Of a stretch of DNA of 64,000 bases, positions 26,571 through 35,869 are shown in pieces. Source of the DNA: Scytonematopsis contorta HA4267-MV1. GTDB lineage: Bacteria; Cyanobacteriota; Cyanobacteriia; Cyanobacteriales; Nostocaceae. A model generated the notes under the pieces. It made no database searches and was not told the origin of the DNA. It worked only from the letters and a program-made list of their open reading frames with translations. The stretch's first letter is position 1. The number at the start of each line of letters is the position of its first letter. The stretch spans positions 124,001-188,000 of the forward strand of contig JAHHIC010000093.1 in NCBI GenBank assembly GCA_019359035.1, in the 5' to 3' direction. Both the position numbers and the translations under genes were made by a program.

Positions 26571-27524
26571 ATGACTAAAAGTATTGTGACTGGAGCCGCA
26601 GGATTTATTGGTTCTCACCTGGTAGAAGCATTACTTAACCAAGACGAAGAAGTAATTGGAATTGATGAGTTTAACGATTACTACGACCCATCTTTGAAGC
26701 TCAACAATATTTCTCACTTGCAGAATCATCCTAAATTTAAATTAATTGAGGAAGATATGCAGTTTTTAGATTGGCAAAAATTGCTAAAGGATGTAGATGT
26801 AGTTTACCATCAAGCAGCTCAAGCAGGAGTGAGAAATAGCTGGGGTAGGGGCTTTCGTGGTTACACAGAAAAAAATATTAACGCCACACAAGTTTTGCTA
26901 GAAGCCGCCAAAGATGCAAGCAATCTAAAAAGATTAGTGTTTGCTTCTACCTCCAGCATATATGGGGATGCGGAAACTTTGCCGTCTCATGAAGATATTT
27001 GTCCAGCACCAGTTTCCCCTTATGGAATTACTAAGTTAGCAGCAGAAAGACTCTGTGGATTATATAACAAAAGCTTTGGTGTGCCGTTTGTGGCTTTGCG
27101 TTATTTCACTGTTTATGGACCTAGACAACGTCCAGATATGGCATTTCATAAGTTTTTTAAAGCTGTTTTGGATGGTGAGCCAATTTCAATTTACGGAGAT
27201 GGGAAACAAACTCGTGACTTCACATTTATTAGTGATGCTGTTGCAGCCAACTTAGCTGCAGCTACTGCAAAAGATGCTGTGGGTAAAATTTTCAACATCG
27301 GTGGTGGTAGCAGAGTTGTTTTAACTGAAGTAATTGATACTATGGAAAAAATAGTTGGAAAACCAATTCAAAGAAATCACATTAGCAAAGCTGTTGGAGA
27401 TGCTCGTCATACTGCTGCTGACGTATCCAGAGCAAAAGAAATTCTTGATTTTAAAGCACAAGTCTCTCTTTTGGAAGGTTTAACACAGCAATGGCATTGG
27501 ATAAAGTCCCTTTATAGCAAATAA
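26571..27524 (+). CDS. NAD-dependent sugar epimerase/dehydratase (UDP-glucuronate/UDP-glucose 4-epimerase type)
   Basis: 317 residues of the extended short-chain dehydrogenase family. TGAAGFIGSH (residues 7-16) binds NAD, with the catalytic Ser in FASTSSIYG and Tyr150/Lys154 in SPYGITK. The text DEFNDYYDPSLKLNN and RYFTVYGPRQRPDMAFHKF strongly resembles UDP-glucuronic acid 4-epimerases and related UDP-hexose epimerases. It would supply an activated sugar, perhaps a uronic acid or galactose-type donor, for the glycosyltransferases around it. The exact substrate is inference. Confidence 0.9.
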   Translation: MTKSIVTGAAGFIGSHLVEALLNQDEEVIGIDEFNDYYDPSLKLNNISHLQNHPKFKLIEEDMQFLDWQKLLKDVDVVYHQAAQAGVRNSWGRGFRGYTEKNINATQVLLEAAKDASNLKRLVFASTSSIYGDAETLPSHEDICPAPVSPYGITKLAAERLCGLYNKSFGVPFVALRYFTVYGPRQRPDMAFHKFFKAVLDGEPISIYGDGKQTRDFTFISDAVAANLAAATAKDAVGKIFNIGGGSRVVLTEVIDTMEKIVGKPIQRNHISKAVGDARHTAADVSRAKEILDFKAQVSLLEGLTQQWHWIKSLYSK

Positions 27525-27572
27525 TTTTTGACAGTTAGTACTACACTGTTATTAATTCTTCATCATAAATTG

Positions 27573-27614
27573 CTCAAAAAACCTCTCAAAAATCTCTCAT
27601 AAAACCTCTCAAGA
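27573..27614. repeat. Short imperfect ctctcaaaaa repeats
   Basis: Four imperfect 11-12 base units of ctctcaaaaac/t upstream of the DUF4091 gene. They have no evident function. Confidence 0.5.
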
Positions 27615-27648
27615 CAATAGCAGGAAGTTTTTATTTAGATTTTGTAAT

Positions 27649-29253
27649 ATGCTGCCACTAAGTACAGTCAAACAGTTCTACTTCAAACAGAAAATAATTA
27701 TTTTAGCGATAACGACTACAGTAATGGCAATGATTTCAACTAACTCTCTTGTTGGAACAAAGGCACTATCAGCTAATTTTTCTGTTTGGGTAGCTCCAAG
27801 TTTACAACGGATAGCACAAAGTGAAAATGCTGGTTCACAAAGTGATATCAAGCTTTTTGCTGCTCGTGGGGAATATGAATCGTTTCAGATAGGAATTAAA
27901 GCACCACAAAGTGGATTGACGAACGGTAATGTTTCTATTTCAAACTTGTCTGGACCAGACAATAGCGTGATTTCAAAAGCGAATTTTACCCTTTACCGAG
28001 AACACTACGTTCCTGTCAAGAATACTAGCCGTAAATGGGAAGGAGGTTCTAATCAACCTTTACCAAGCGGTTTATACGCAGATGCTCTGATTCCATTTGT
28101 TAATCCTGATACGAAAGCGGAATTACGAGGAAATGAGCTTGATGCAGTACCCTTTAAGTTAGATGCTGCTAAAAACCAACCCATTTGGGTAGATTTGTTC
28201 GTTCCCCGTAACGCAAAGCCTGGTGAATATACTGGTCAGTACACTGTCACAAGCGACCAAGGAAGTTTTACTGGTAAAATTTCCCTCAAGGTTTGGAACT
28301 TTGAGCTTCCGTTGAAACCTTCTCTTAAGTCTGCTTTTATCGTCTGGGAACAAGTGAATAAAAATACATTTGTGGAACTTTTGAGACACAAAATCATGCC
28401 AGCTGCGGATATTCCCCAACAGTATCAGCGTACACTTATTGACCAATGGGGACTAACTTCTATAAAGCTGCCTTTCTTCAGCAACGCCACTTATACTAAC
28501 AACAACATGCTTCCTCCCCCTCCAGTAGATAAAATCAAAGAAGAGGCAGCACAAAATCAGTCGGACTTATTTCAATACATCATATCTGTAGACGAAATAG
28601 ACCGTTGGCCAGAACTTAAAGAACTAGTAAAAGAGTGGGGAGAAAATATTAAGCAAGCTGGAGTTAAAAATGGGGCTGTGATGACTCCTGTTGCTGAACT
28701 TAGTCAGTTTGTAGACTTTTGGGTAGTCCTCCCCAGAATGTACCAGGATAGCCAAGACAAAGTGTCTCAAGCGCTGAAAAGCAAAAATGAAGTTTGGCTT
28801 TACACGGCTTTGGCAGGAGATGGATATTCGCCGAAATGGTTAACAGATTTTGCTCCAATTAATTTTAGAATCCCTCATGGTTTTATAAATCAAAGTTTGG
28901 GTCTTTCAGGAATGTTTTACTGGCGAGTCGATTTATGGCAAGGAAATCCCTGGACTGACGAGCAAACTGTTCTTGAGTTTGAAAACTATTATGCAGGTGA
29001 GGGAATGCTTGTCTACCCTGGCAACCAAGTGGGGATTGATGGAGTCGTTCCATCTATGAGATTGAAATGGATTAGGGATGGAGTGGAGGACTACGAATAC
29101 GCACAAATACTTAAAAAATTAGGCCGTGAAGATAGAGCAATAGAAATTACCCGCACTGTTGCACGTGACCATAAAAACTGGACAAAAGACCCGACGAAAT
29201 TAGAAGAAGCAAAGCAAATACTTGGTGATGAGATAGAAAAAGTGATTTCATAA
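27649..29253 (+). CDS. Secreted GH123-like / DUF4091 glycoside hydrolase domain protein
   Basis: 534 residues. An N-terminal hydrophobic signal segment (KIIILAITTTVMAMISTNSLVG, residues ~15-36) indicates export. The body has a beta-rich domain (residues ~45-220) and a barrel-like domain ending in the DUF4091 signature MRLKWIRDGVEDYEYAQILKKLG. GH123 enzymes use an adjacent Asp-Glu pair in substrate-assisted hydrolysis of N-acetylhexosaminides; here D315-E316 in YIISVDEIDRW fits. Within this locus it may trim or remodel the extracellular glycan, or cleave dead-end products in the periplasm. The family call is by motif and is not certain. Confidence 0.75.
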   Translation: MLPLSTVKQFYFKQKIIILAITTTVMAMISTNSLVGTKALSANFSVWVAPSLQRIAQSENAGSQSDIKLFAARGEYESFQIGIKAPQSGLTNGNVSISNLSGPDNSVISKANFTLYREHYVPVKNTSRKWEGGSNQPLPSGLYADALIPFVNPDTKAELRGNELDAVPFKLDAAKNQPIWVDLFVPRNAKPGEYTGQYTVTSDQGSFTGKISLKVWNFELPLKPSLKSAFIVWEQVNKNTFVELLRHKIMPAADIPQQYQRTLIDQWGLTSIKLPFFSNATYTNNNMLPPPPVDKIKEEAAQNQSDLFQYIISVDEIDRWPELKELVKEWGENIKQAGVKNGAVMTPVAELSQFVDFWVVLPRMYQDSQDKVSQALKSKNEVWLYTALAGDGYSPKWLTDFAPINFRIPHGFINQSLGLSGMFYWRVDLWQGNPWTDEQTVLEFENYYAGEGMLVYPGNQVGIDGVVPSMRLKWIRDGVEDYEYAQILKKLGREDRAIEITRTVARDHKNWTKDPTKLEEAKQILGDEIEKVIS

Positions 29254-29392
29254 TCAAGTTTTTCAGATGGGCTGTATCTCAAATTAATCATAAAATAGCA
29301 ATATTTTGAAACTTTTGGGATACTGCCGTTATATATCTGTTAAATAACATCTAAATAACATCATTTTTTTGAAGCTGAACAGGAATTTTGAT

Positions 29393-30388
29393 ATGACTAC
29401 TATTAGTACTACAGACAGATTCAAAGATTTTCTCAAATCAATACCAGGTGTAGGAGTAATACTCTATATAATTGATGATTTCTTGCATGGCATACGCACT
29501 TTAATTGGCACTAACGTATCAATTTCTGGCTCGACTCATGTCCAATTTTCACCAGAAGAATCTGTTGCTTATATAGAGGAGGTGTTTGACAGCTATAAAA
29601 AATATGGAAAATTTGATAAATTTTTTGGCAGAGTAGCGGAAGTCGGACCAGGAGATAATGCTGGTGTGGCAATGTTAATCAGAAAAGATGGCTCTACTCA
29701 AGTTGACTTGATAGACCGCTTTTTGAGCTACCGCAATCCCCAGCAACAGAAAGAAATTTATGAAGCTCTTGCTCAAAAATATAACCTTGAACATTTACGG
29801 GCTAAAAATGAATGGGGTGAGCAGGCTTTAGACAGTATAACTTGGAAAGTTGGTCAGGCTTCTGAGGAATATTTTAAAGATTGTGCCCAAAAACAAGGAG
29901 AAGTTTACGATTTCATCATTTCTCGCGCAGTTTTAGAACATCTGTATGACCCACTGAGTGCTTTACGAAGCATGACTAATTGCCTGAAACCAAATGGTCT
30001 TTTACTCCACAAAGTAGATTTTCGCGACCACGGAATGTTCAGTGCTTTGTCCCATGAACTAACTTTTTTACAAGTTCCAGGAAATGTATACCCATTGATG
30101 GTCAAAAATTCTGCAAGACCAAATCGTATTCTGATACATCTGTATCGAGAAGTTTTAGATTCAATGAAAAGAGATGGGTTAATCGATTATTCTATACTTG
30201 TGACTAACTTAGTAGATGTTGGCAACATTAATCCTCATAAACTTTTTGACGATATTGATTTAGATAAACAACACAAATCTATCAAATTTGTTGAAAAACA
30301 TCGTCATAAATTTGCCAAGGAATTCAAAAATGTGGATAGCAAAGATTTAGCAGTTTCTGGAATCTTTTTAGTAGTTACCAAAAAATAG
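29393..30388 (+). CDS. Class I SAM-dependent methyltransferase (1)
   Basis: 331 residues from the ATG at 29393; an in-frame TTG at 29369 would add eight. The SAM-binding motif I is VAEVGPGDNAG (near residue 81), an acidic LIDRF follows, and DFIISRAVLEHLYDPLSALRSMTNCLKPNGLLLHKVDFRDHG gives motifs II-III of the Methyltransf_11 type. It probably methylates a sugar or sugar acid during repeat-unit assembly. It follows the GH123-like gene by about 140 bases. The region 29254-29392 has no other gene. Confidence 0.85.
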   Translation: MTTISTTDRFKDFLKSIPGVGVILYIIDDFLHGIRTLIGTNVSISGSTHVQFSPEESVAYIEEVFDSYKKYGKFDKFFGRVAEVGPGDNAGVAMLIRKDGSTQVDLIDRFLSYRNPQQQKEIYEALAQKYNLEHLRAKNEWGEQALDSITWKVGQASEEYFKDCAQKQGEVYDFIISRAVLEHLYDPLSALRSMTNCLKPNGLLLHKVDFRDHGMFSALSHELTFLQVPGNVYPLMVKNSARPNRILIHLYREVLDSMKRDGLIDYSILVTNLVDVGNINPHKLFDDIDLDKQHKSIKFVEKHRHKFAKEFKNVDSKDLAVSGIFLVVTKK

Positions 30389-30469
30389 TAGGACAATATT
30401 GCTTTGGCAATACACTACAGCCTTAGGCGGATAGGTAGAGTTTGTAAAAAAGGTAGCTTGAGGTAAAAA

Positions 30470-31624
30470 ATGAGCAAAGTTTTAATGGTAGCGACGGTGC
30501 CAATTACCTTAACAGGTTTTTTGCTCCCGTTTGCACAACACTTTCGTAAGCTGGGTTGGCAAGTCGATGGGATGGCTCTGGAAACATCTTCTATGACAGA
30601 ATGCTTAGAGACGTTTGATAGAGTATGGGACGTGGATTTTTCTCGCAACCCTTTAGCACGAGAAAATTTATCTGTTGCTCCCCAACAAATTCAAAAAATT
30701 TTAGAGAAAAATGAATACGACATAGTTCATGTACACACAGCAGTAGCCGCCTTCGTCACTCGATACGCTATCAGTCGTCTAAAAAAACAGTCAAAACCCA
30801 AGCTTATATATACTGTCCACGGCTTTCACTTCTTTCGTGGTAACAAATTCAGGCGAAATGCAGTGTACCTTACCCTCGAAAAGATTGCCGCTTCTTGGAC
30901 AGACTACATGATAGTAATCAATGGTGAAGACTTAGAAGCTGCTAAGCGTCATCGTCTAATCTCTCCAGAGCGGCTCTATTACATGCCCGGTATTGGTGTG
31001 GATTTAAGTTATTACAACCCCGATAATATTTCCGATACTGATATACAGCTAGTACGTCAGTCTATCGGACTTACACCCAATGACGCTCTTATTCTGGCAA
31101 GTGCGGAATTTAATCCAGGTAAACGCCATAGAGATATGTTGCGAGCCTTATCACGGCTTGCTCGACCTGATGTGCATTTAGCATTTGCTGGTACAGGCCC
31201 TTTGATGGAAGAAATGCAGCGCTTAGCATCGGAGTTAGATGTTCAAAAGCAGGTACATTTCCTAGGATATCGCCAAGATATGCCACTTCTGATGCGTGCA
31301 TCAACAGCAACGATGATGGCTTCAGAACGCGAAGGATTACCAAGAAGCGTTATGGAATCATTGTGTTTGGAAACACCAGTAATTGGTGCTGATACTCGTG
31401 GAATCAGAGATTTACTTGCTGATGGTTGTGGACGAATTGCTAAAGTGGGTGATATTGAAGGGTTTGCTAATGCTATGGCTTGGGTATTGGATAATCCAGA
31501 AGCTGCTCGCATGATGGCAAAACGTGGAAAAGAGCGTATGGCTAAATATGACGTGCGTCATGTTATCCAACTTCACGAAGAGTTATATGCCGAGGTTTTG
31601 AATAAAAAACTTGCTTACTGTTAG
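30470..31624 (+). CDS. Glycosyltransferase, GT4 family (4)
   Basis: 384 residues, CapM/EpsD-like. The N-terminal VLMVATVPITLTGFLLPFAQHFRKLGWQVDGMA and VHTAVAAFVTRYAI..TVHGFHFFRG are characteristic of enzymes that act early in exopolysaccharide repeat-unit assembly. The C-domain carries FAGTGPLMEEMQRLA and SEREGLPRSVMESLCLETPVIGADTRGIRDL. In related clusters this type often adds the second sugar after the phosphotransferase, and here the phosphotransferase gene comes next. This order supports an early role but the sugar is unknown. Confidence 0.92.
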   Translation: MSKVLMVATVPITLTGFLLPFAQHFRKLGWQVDGMALETSSMTECLETFDRVWDVDFSRNPLARENLSVAPQQIQKILEKNEYDIVHVHTAVAAFVTRYAISRLKKQSKPKLIYTVHGFHFFRGNKFRRNAVYLTLEKIAASWTDYMIVINGEDLEAAKRHRLISPERLYYMPGIGVDLSYYNPDNISDTDIQLVRQSIGLTPNDALILASAEFNPGKRHRDMLRALSRLARPDVHLAFAGTGPLMEEMQRLASELDVQKQVHFLGYRQDMPLLMRASTATMMASEREGLPRSVMESLCLETPVIGADTRGIRDLLADGCGRIAKVGDIEGFANAMAWVLDNPEAARMMAKRGKERMAKYDVRHVIQLHEELYAEVLNKKLAYC

Positions 31625-31813
31625 CTTTGGAAATTTAGTCCCAAAGATTGTTCTAACGGTACTTATCGCTACATATTGTTGACAGATTGTTGGTCTTTTT
31701 GTCACCCAAAGCTTCAAATCCGAAAAAAATAAAGTTTTTCATTGGTAATTACAAAAAAAAGTATTTACCACCATCTAGGCATTTTTTTGAATTATTTCCT
31801 GAGGAATAGAGTT

Positions 31814-32488
31814 ATGACTGTTGTAACTTCTTTTGAGAATCGTAGTAATACGTTTAGTAAATTTATTAAGTTTTCGCTTGATAGAATCATGGCTGCTATT
31901 GCACTACTTTTATTTATTCCTGTAGTGTTAGTGATGGTTGTTTTAATTTATTTTCAGATGGATAGCCCAGTGATTTTTACCCAAGTTCGTGCTGGGAGAA
32001 ATGGTGATTTATTTACTATTTATAAATTTCGTACCATGACCAATGAGTGTGACAGTAATGGTAATTTACTTCCAGATGAGGATAGAATTACACCATTAGG
32101 TGAATTTTTACGTAAAACGAGACTTGATGAAATTTTGCAGTTTTGGAATATTCTCAAAGGCGAAATGAGCTTTGTTGGTCCACGTCCCACAGTTCCCGAA
32201 CAATTAGAGGATTATGATTATTTCCAAAAATGCCGTTTGCTCGAAATTCCTGGTATGACTGGTTGGCATCAAGTAAATGGCAATAATGAACTGACCTGGG
32301 AAGAGCGCATCTGTTTAGACATTTGGTATTTAGAAAACTGGTCTCTATGGCTTGATTTTGTAATACTAATTAAAACCTTTGCAGTCATTACTTTGGGAGA
32401 AGAAAGAAACGAGAAACTTTTAGCAGAAGCGAGAAGATTTGAAAAATATTTCCGAAGTGAAAATCAGGCTTTTGTTGAAGTATTATAA
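31814..32488 (+). CDS. Undecaprenyl-phosphate sugar phosphotransferase (initiating transferase)
   Basis: A 224-residue PglC/WcaJ C-terminal-type sugar transferase, with one N-terminal membrane segment (DRIMAAIALLLFIPVVLVMVVLIYF) and the catalytic text KFRTM, DEILQFWNILKGEMSFVGPRPTVPEQ and PGMTGWHQVNG. It transfers a sugar-1-phosphate to undecaprenyl phosphate and so starts the repeat unit. The short form lacks the long N-terminal membrane domain of WcaJ and resembles PglC, which uses di-N-acetylbacillosamine. That fits the 4-amino sugar genes in the locus. ATG at 31814 (SD GAGGAAT) is preferred over an in-frame TTG at 31742. Confidence 0.93.
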   Translation: MTVVTSFENRSNTFSKFIKFSLDRIMAAIALLLFIPVVLVMVVLIYFQMDSPVIFTQVRAGRNGDLFTIYKFRTMTNECDSNGNLLPDEDRITPLGEFLRKTRLDEILQFWNILKGEMSFVGPRPTVPEQLEDYDYFQKCRLLEIPGMTGWHQVNGNNELTWEERICLDIWYLENWSLWLDFVILIKTFAVITLGEERNEKLLAEARRFEKYFRSENQAFVEVL

Positions 32489-32498
32489 ATTCTATAGA

Positions 32499-32529
32499 AC
32501 CCAGCTTTTTTATTTTAAATTCGCTGGGT
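32499..32529 (+). terminator. Stem-loop after the sugar transferase gene
   Basis: ACCCAGC (32499-32505) pairs with GCTGGGT (32523-32529) around a T-rich loop. No T-tract follows on the plus strand, so it may be an attenuator, processing site or weak terminator within the locus. Confidence 0.4.
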
Positions 32530-32641
32530 CTCTAAAAACTTAACATTTCAAACAAATTTTTCTCATTTTTTTACAAGTAATTATAATATTCTGAGTTACT
32601 TAGCTAATTTAATTTATCAAGTGAAAAGGAAGTGTCCTGGC

Positions 32642-33304
32642 ATGAAAATTTTAGTAGTTGCTCCTCATCACGATGATGAAGTTTTGGGAGTTGGAGGAAC
32701 AATAGCCCGATTTGCAAATGAAGGGGCTGAAGTTTATGTAGTAATAGTAACTAGAGGCTATCCACCTGATTTTACAGAGGAATCTCATCAACAAGATTGC
32801 CGAGAAGCTTTAAAATCACATAAAATATTAGGAGTGAAAGAGACATTTTTTCTAGATTTTCCAGCTTCTAGGATAGACACGATACCTCATCGTGAAGTCA
32901 ACGTTAAACTATATGAGTTAATCAAAAAAATTCAGCCTGACATACTATTTATTCCCTTTGTTGGCGATATTCACATGGACCATCAAAGAATTTTCTTATC
33001 ATCTTTGGTGGCTGCAAGACCAAATAATCCTTATGCACCAAAGACAATATATGCTTACGAAACACTTTCAGAAACTAACTGGAATGCGCCTTATTTAGCT
33101 CCTAATTTCGTCCCTAACGTTTTCATTGATATCTCTCCCTATCTGGAAACTAAGCTTCAAGCAATGCAAATGTACACCTTACAAATAAAACCTTTTCCAG
33201 ATGAACGCTCCGAGGAAACATTGCGAGCATTAGCTACCTTACGAGGGAGTACGGTTAATCGTTTTGCAGCTGAGGCATTTTATCTAATACGCCAAGTTCT
33301 GTAA
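32642..33304 (+). CDS. PIG-L/LmbE family deacetylase
   Basis: 220 residues from the ATG at 32642 (an upstream in-frame GTG at 32621 is possible). The metal-binding motif PHHDDE (residues 8-13) and the later HMDH are both intact. PIG-L enzymes are zinc hydrolases that remove N-acetyl groups from GlcNAc-like sugars, including lipid-linked and nucleotide-bound forms. Freed amino groups could then be re-acylated by the FemAB/GNAT-like proteins encoded nearby. The gene lies 18 bases before the PhyH-type oxygenase gene, implying cotranscription. Confidence 0.9.
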   Translation: MKILVVAPHHDDEVLGVGGTIARFANEGAEVYVVIVTRGYPPDFTEESHQQDCREALKSHKILGVKETFFLDFPASRIDTIPHREVNVKLYELIKKIQPDILFIPFVGDIHMDHQRIFLSSLVAARPNNPYAPKTIYAYETLSETNWNAPYLAPNFVPNVFIDISPYLETKLQAMQMYTLQIKPFPDERSEETLRALATLRGSTVNRFAAEAFYLIRQVL

Positions 33305-33321
33305 TTGAGGAGAAAAATAAC

Positions 33322-34203
33322 ATGCTAGATACTTTAAGCCGTGACTTAACTAAAGAGCAAATATCACTTTTACCAACAGAAGAGGATATCTGTTTCTACG
33401 AAGAGCATGGTTGGTATATTTCTCAAAAGGTTATTCCCGATGAAATAATTGACGAGGCGATTTTTGGTAGCGAAAGGTTTTATAATAGTGAAAAAGATGG
33501 AGAACCTCCCATAAATGATGGTTTTAGTAACTGGAAACCAGAAGATGGATATGATGTTGTTCGTAATAATGAGTTAGTTTCTTGGCAAAACAGGCAATTA
33601 CGAAAGCTAACCTTGCAGCCAATTATTGGAGCAATTGCTGCCAGATTAACTAGAAGTAACCAAATTAGGCTACTTGATGACCAATTAGTGTATAAACCAC
33701 CTCAAGACAAAAGTGGTAAAAGTGCTGTTGGTTGGCACGCAGATAAAGCTTATTGGTCTACTTGTAGTTCTAATAAATTAATCACCGCTTGGATTCCCTT
33801 TCATGACTGCGACGAATTAAGAGGACCTTTGGCAATACTAGACAAAAGCCATAAGTGGTTAGGTATTGAAGATACTCGCTTTTTTAACAATTATAAACTA
33901 GAGGAAATGGAAGAAAAATTCCGTTTAGCTGGACGCCAAGTTGTTAAAATACCAATGGAACTAAAAAAAGGTCAAGTTAGTTTTCATAACTGTTGGACAA
34001 TTCATGGTAGTTTACCCAACTATAGCAATTTATTCCGCTTGGCTTTAGCGGTTCACTTACAAGATTCAGACAATCATTATCAAGCTTTTTGGAATAAAAA
34101 AGGGCAACCAATTCACATTATTGATGAAAAGTTGTGTCGGAAATTACCCAATGGTGACCCAGACTTTAGCGACCCTGCTGCATTTCCAATTATTTGGTCG
34201 TAA
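33322..34203 (+). CDS. Phytanoyl-CoA dioxygenase (PhyH) family Fe(II)/2-oxoglutarate oxygenase
   Basis: 293 residues. The iron triad is visible: H139 and D141 in GWHADKAYW and H228 in NCWTIHGS. R239 (LFRLALAVHLQ) is placed to bind 2-oxoglutarate. FYEEHGWYISQKVIPDEIIDEA at the N-terminus is typical of PhyH enzymes. Such enzymes hydroxylate small molecules and are found in antibiotic and sugar-modification pathways. Here it may hydroxylate the amino acid or sugar decorated by the neighbouring acyltransferase. The substrate is unknown. It ends 44 bases before the FemAB/GNAT-like gene. Confidence 0.88.
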   Translation: MLDTLSRDLTKEQISLLPTEEDICFYEEHGWYISQKVIPDEIIDEAIFGSERFYNSEKDGEPPINDGFSNWKPEDGYDVVRNNELVSWQNRQLRKLTLQPIIGAIAARLTRSNQIRLLDDQLVYKPPQDKSGKSAVGWHADKAYWSTCSSNKLITAWIPFHDCDELRGPLAILDKSHKWLGIEDTRFFNNYKLEEMEEKFRLAGRQVVKIPMELKKGQVSFHNCWTIHGSLPNYSNLFRLALAVHLQDSDNHYQAFWNKKGQPIHIIDEKLCRKLPNGDPDFSDPAAFPIIWS

Positions 34204-34247
34204 ATCATTATAAGACTACCGAAGCCTATCTTTCAATTAAATTTATT

Positions 34248-35363
34248 ATGCTGACTTTAAAAAAAGAAAACGTTCAATCCCTTAATATTAACAGTCCTTT
34301 GTGGATGGAAACATTGCAAAAAATACGCCATGATGTTTATCAGTTTCCAGAATATTTGACTATAGAAGCAATAAGAACAAAAACAGTTCCAGAAGCTATT
34401 TTAATAAGTGAAGGAGATAAAATTTTCTTTGTGCCATATTTGCTGCGGAACTGTAATGACATAACGTCTAACGAAGAAATAGGTACAGAATTCTTTGATA
34501 TATTTTCACCTTATGGCTATCCAGGAATTATCCTCAGCCCATCAGCCATTAGTTCTAGAGAATTCCTAGAACTAGCGATGGCAAAATTTCAAGAAACATT
34601 AAAGGATAAAGGTGTGTGTTCGGCTTTTTTAAGACTGCATCCAATACTTAACGATAACTTTGGTGAAATTTTTCCCTCTGATACTTTTGTATTAAATGGA
34701 CAAACCGTATCTATGGATTTAACATTATCTGAAGAGAAAATTTGGGCACATACTCGAAAAGGACATCAAAGCACAATTAATAAATGTAAACGATTGGGGT
34801 TTACTGCTAGAACAGTAAAATTTGAAGAATATTTTGATGAGTTTATCGCGATTTATGGAGAAACAATGAATCGCGTTCATGCTAGCGAATCATATTATTT
34901 CGACAACGAGTATTTCACAAGTTTATTTAAACTGGGTGAAAAGCTACACTTGTGTATTGTCGAATCAGAAGAGCAAATTATTTGTGCTAGCTTATTTTTT
35001 GAATCCTGTGGGATAGTTCAAGCTCACTTAGGTGGAACAAAAAATGAATTTTTGAGTCAATCTCCTTTTAATTTATTGTTACATCACGCTAGGCTTTGGG
35101 GTAAAGAGCGTGGTAACGAGTACTTACATATAGGAGGAGGATTAGGAGGTTCTACAACAGATAGTCTTTTCACTTTCAAATCTGGTTTTTCTAGACAAAA
35201 GCATAATTTTTTGACATTACGCTTGGTTACAGACTCAGAGAAGTATGCTCATCTTATTGAATTACGAGCAAAAGCATTAAATGCTGACACCAATACTATG
35301 CTAAAATCTGATTTTTTTCCTACATACCGCTCTCCTTTGATTAATAAAATAGAAGAAGGTTAA
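34248..35363 (+). CDS. FemAB/GNAT-like acyltransferase (1)
   Basis: 371 residues from the ATG at 34248; an in-frame TTG at 34194 would overlap the oxygenase gene and is less likely. The protein resembles the FemAB-like/BioF2-like double-GNAT family: VPYLLR, FFDIFSPYGYPGI, RKGHQSTINKCKRLGFTARTV in the first half, and ICASLFFESCGIVQAHLGGTK with GNEYLHIGGGLGG in the second. Relatives transfer aminoacyl groups from tRNA or acyl groups from CoA to cell-wall precursors or sugars. A clear paralogue is encoded at 41479. Together they probably N-acylate an amino sugar. The donor cannot be determined by reading. Confidence 0.8.
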   Translation: MLTLKKENVQSLNINSPLWMETLQKIRHDVYQFPEYLTIEAIRTKTVPEAILISEGDKIFFVPYLLRNCNDITSNEEIGTEFFDIFSPYGYPGIILSPSAISSREFLELAMAKFQETLKDKGVCSAFLRLHPILNDNFGEIFPSDTFVLNGQTVSMDLTLSEEKIWAHTRKGHQSTINKCKRLGFTARTVKFEEYFDEFIAIYGETMNRVHASESYYFDNEYFTSLFKLGEKLHLCIVESEEQIICASLFFESCGIVQAHLGGTKNEFLSQSPFNLLLHHARLWGKERGNEYLHIGGGLGGSTTDSLFTFKSGFSRQKHNFLTLRLVTDSEKYAHLIELRAKALNADTNTMLKSDFFPTYRSPLINKIEEG

Positions 35364-35477
35364 ATCATGTTATTTGCATATAATAGTATAAAATATTTTT
35401 TGGTAATATATACACTCTCTACCTAATGGTAGATTTTATATATTTAAAAATATATATAAAAAAATTGACCACTTATC

Positions 35478-35486
35478 TGGTATAAT
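35478..35486 (+). promoter_or_regulatory. Extended -10-like element
   Basis: TGGTATAAT matches the extended -10 consensus. A TTGACC lies only 10 bases upstream of it, too close for a -35 box. Confidence 0.3.
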
Positions 35487-35672
35487 TGCAATCAAAGATT
35501 TATAAGGATATATTACCTGAAACGTTGATACATTGAGATTTTTCCTTGTCTATCGTTTTTTAATTGCGAAATTACTTAATTCAAAAAGCTTCAATTGTCA
35601 GAGATGGATATTCACATAGTTCTGTTACCCAACACTTTTACCATTAGCGAACAGATAGTGTCTGTAAACTTG

Positions 35673-35694
35673 ATACTTTCACATCAGAAAGTAT
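35673..35694. promoter_or_regulatory. Perfect 8-bp stem-loop
   Basis: ATACTTTC (35673-35680), loop acatca, GAAAGTAT (35687-35694), about 175 bases upstream of the DegT gene. A candidate operator or leader structure. Confidence 0.4.
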
Positions 35695-35869
35695 GGAATT
35701 ATACAAAATATAGTCACGATTTTTCACCATGTACTTAATTATAAATAAAGAAATCAAAAAAATAAAAATATAATTTCTTTGGTAATCAGTAGGCTAAAGC
35801 TTTAAATATTCATTCAAAACAACTATTTAATTACCATTTTTTCCCTGTATATCGTAGTCAGTAACTCAA

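Larger units (their letters stand above)
35364..35869. other. 506-bp intergenic region inside the exopolysaccharide locus
   Basis: AT-rich and without a gene. It contains an extended -10-like TGGTATAAT (35478-35486) and a perfect 8-bp stem-loop (35673-35694). It is the largest gap in the locus and probably holds an internal promoter for the aminotransferase-kinase-amidotransferase half. Confidence 0.5.
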
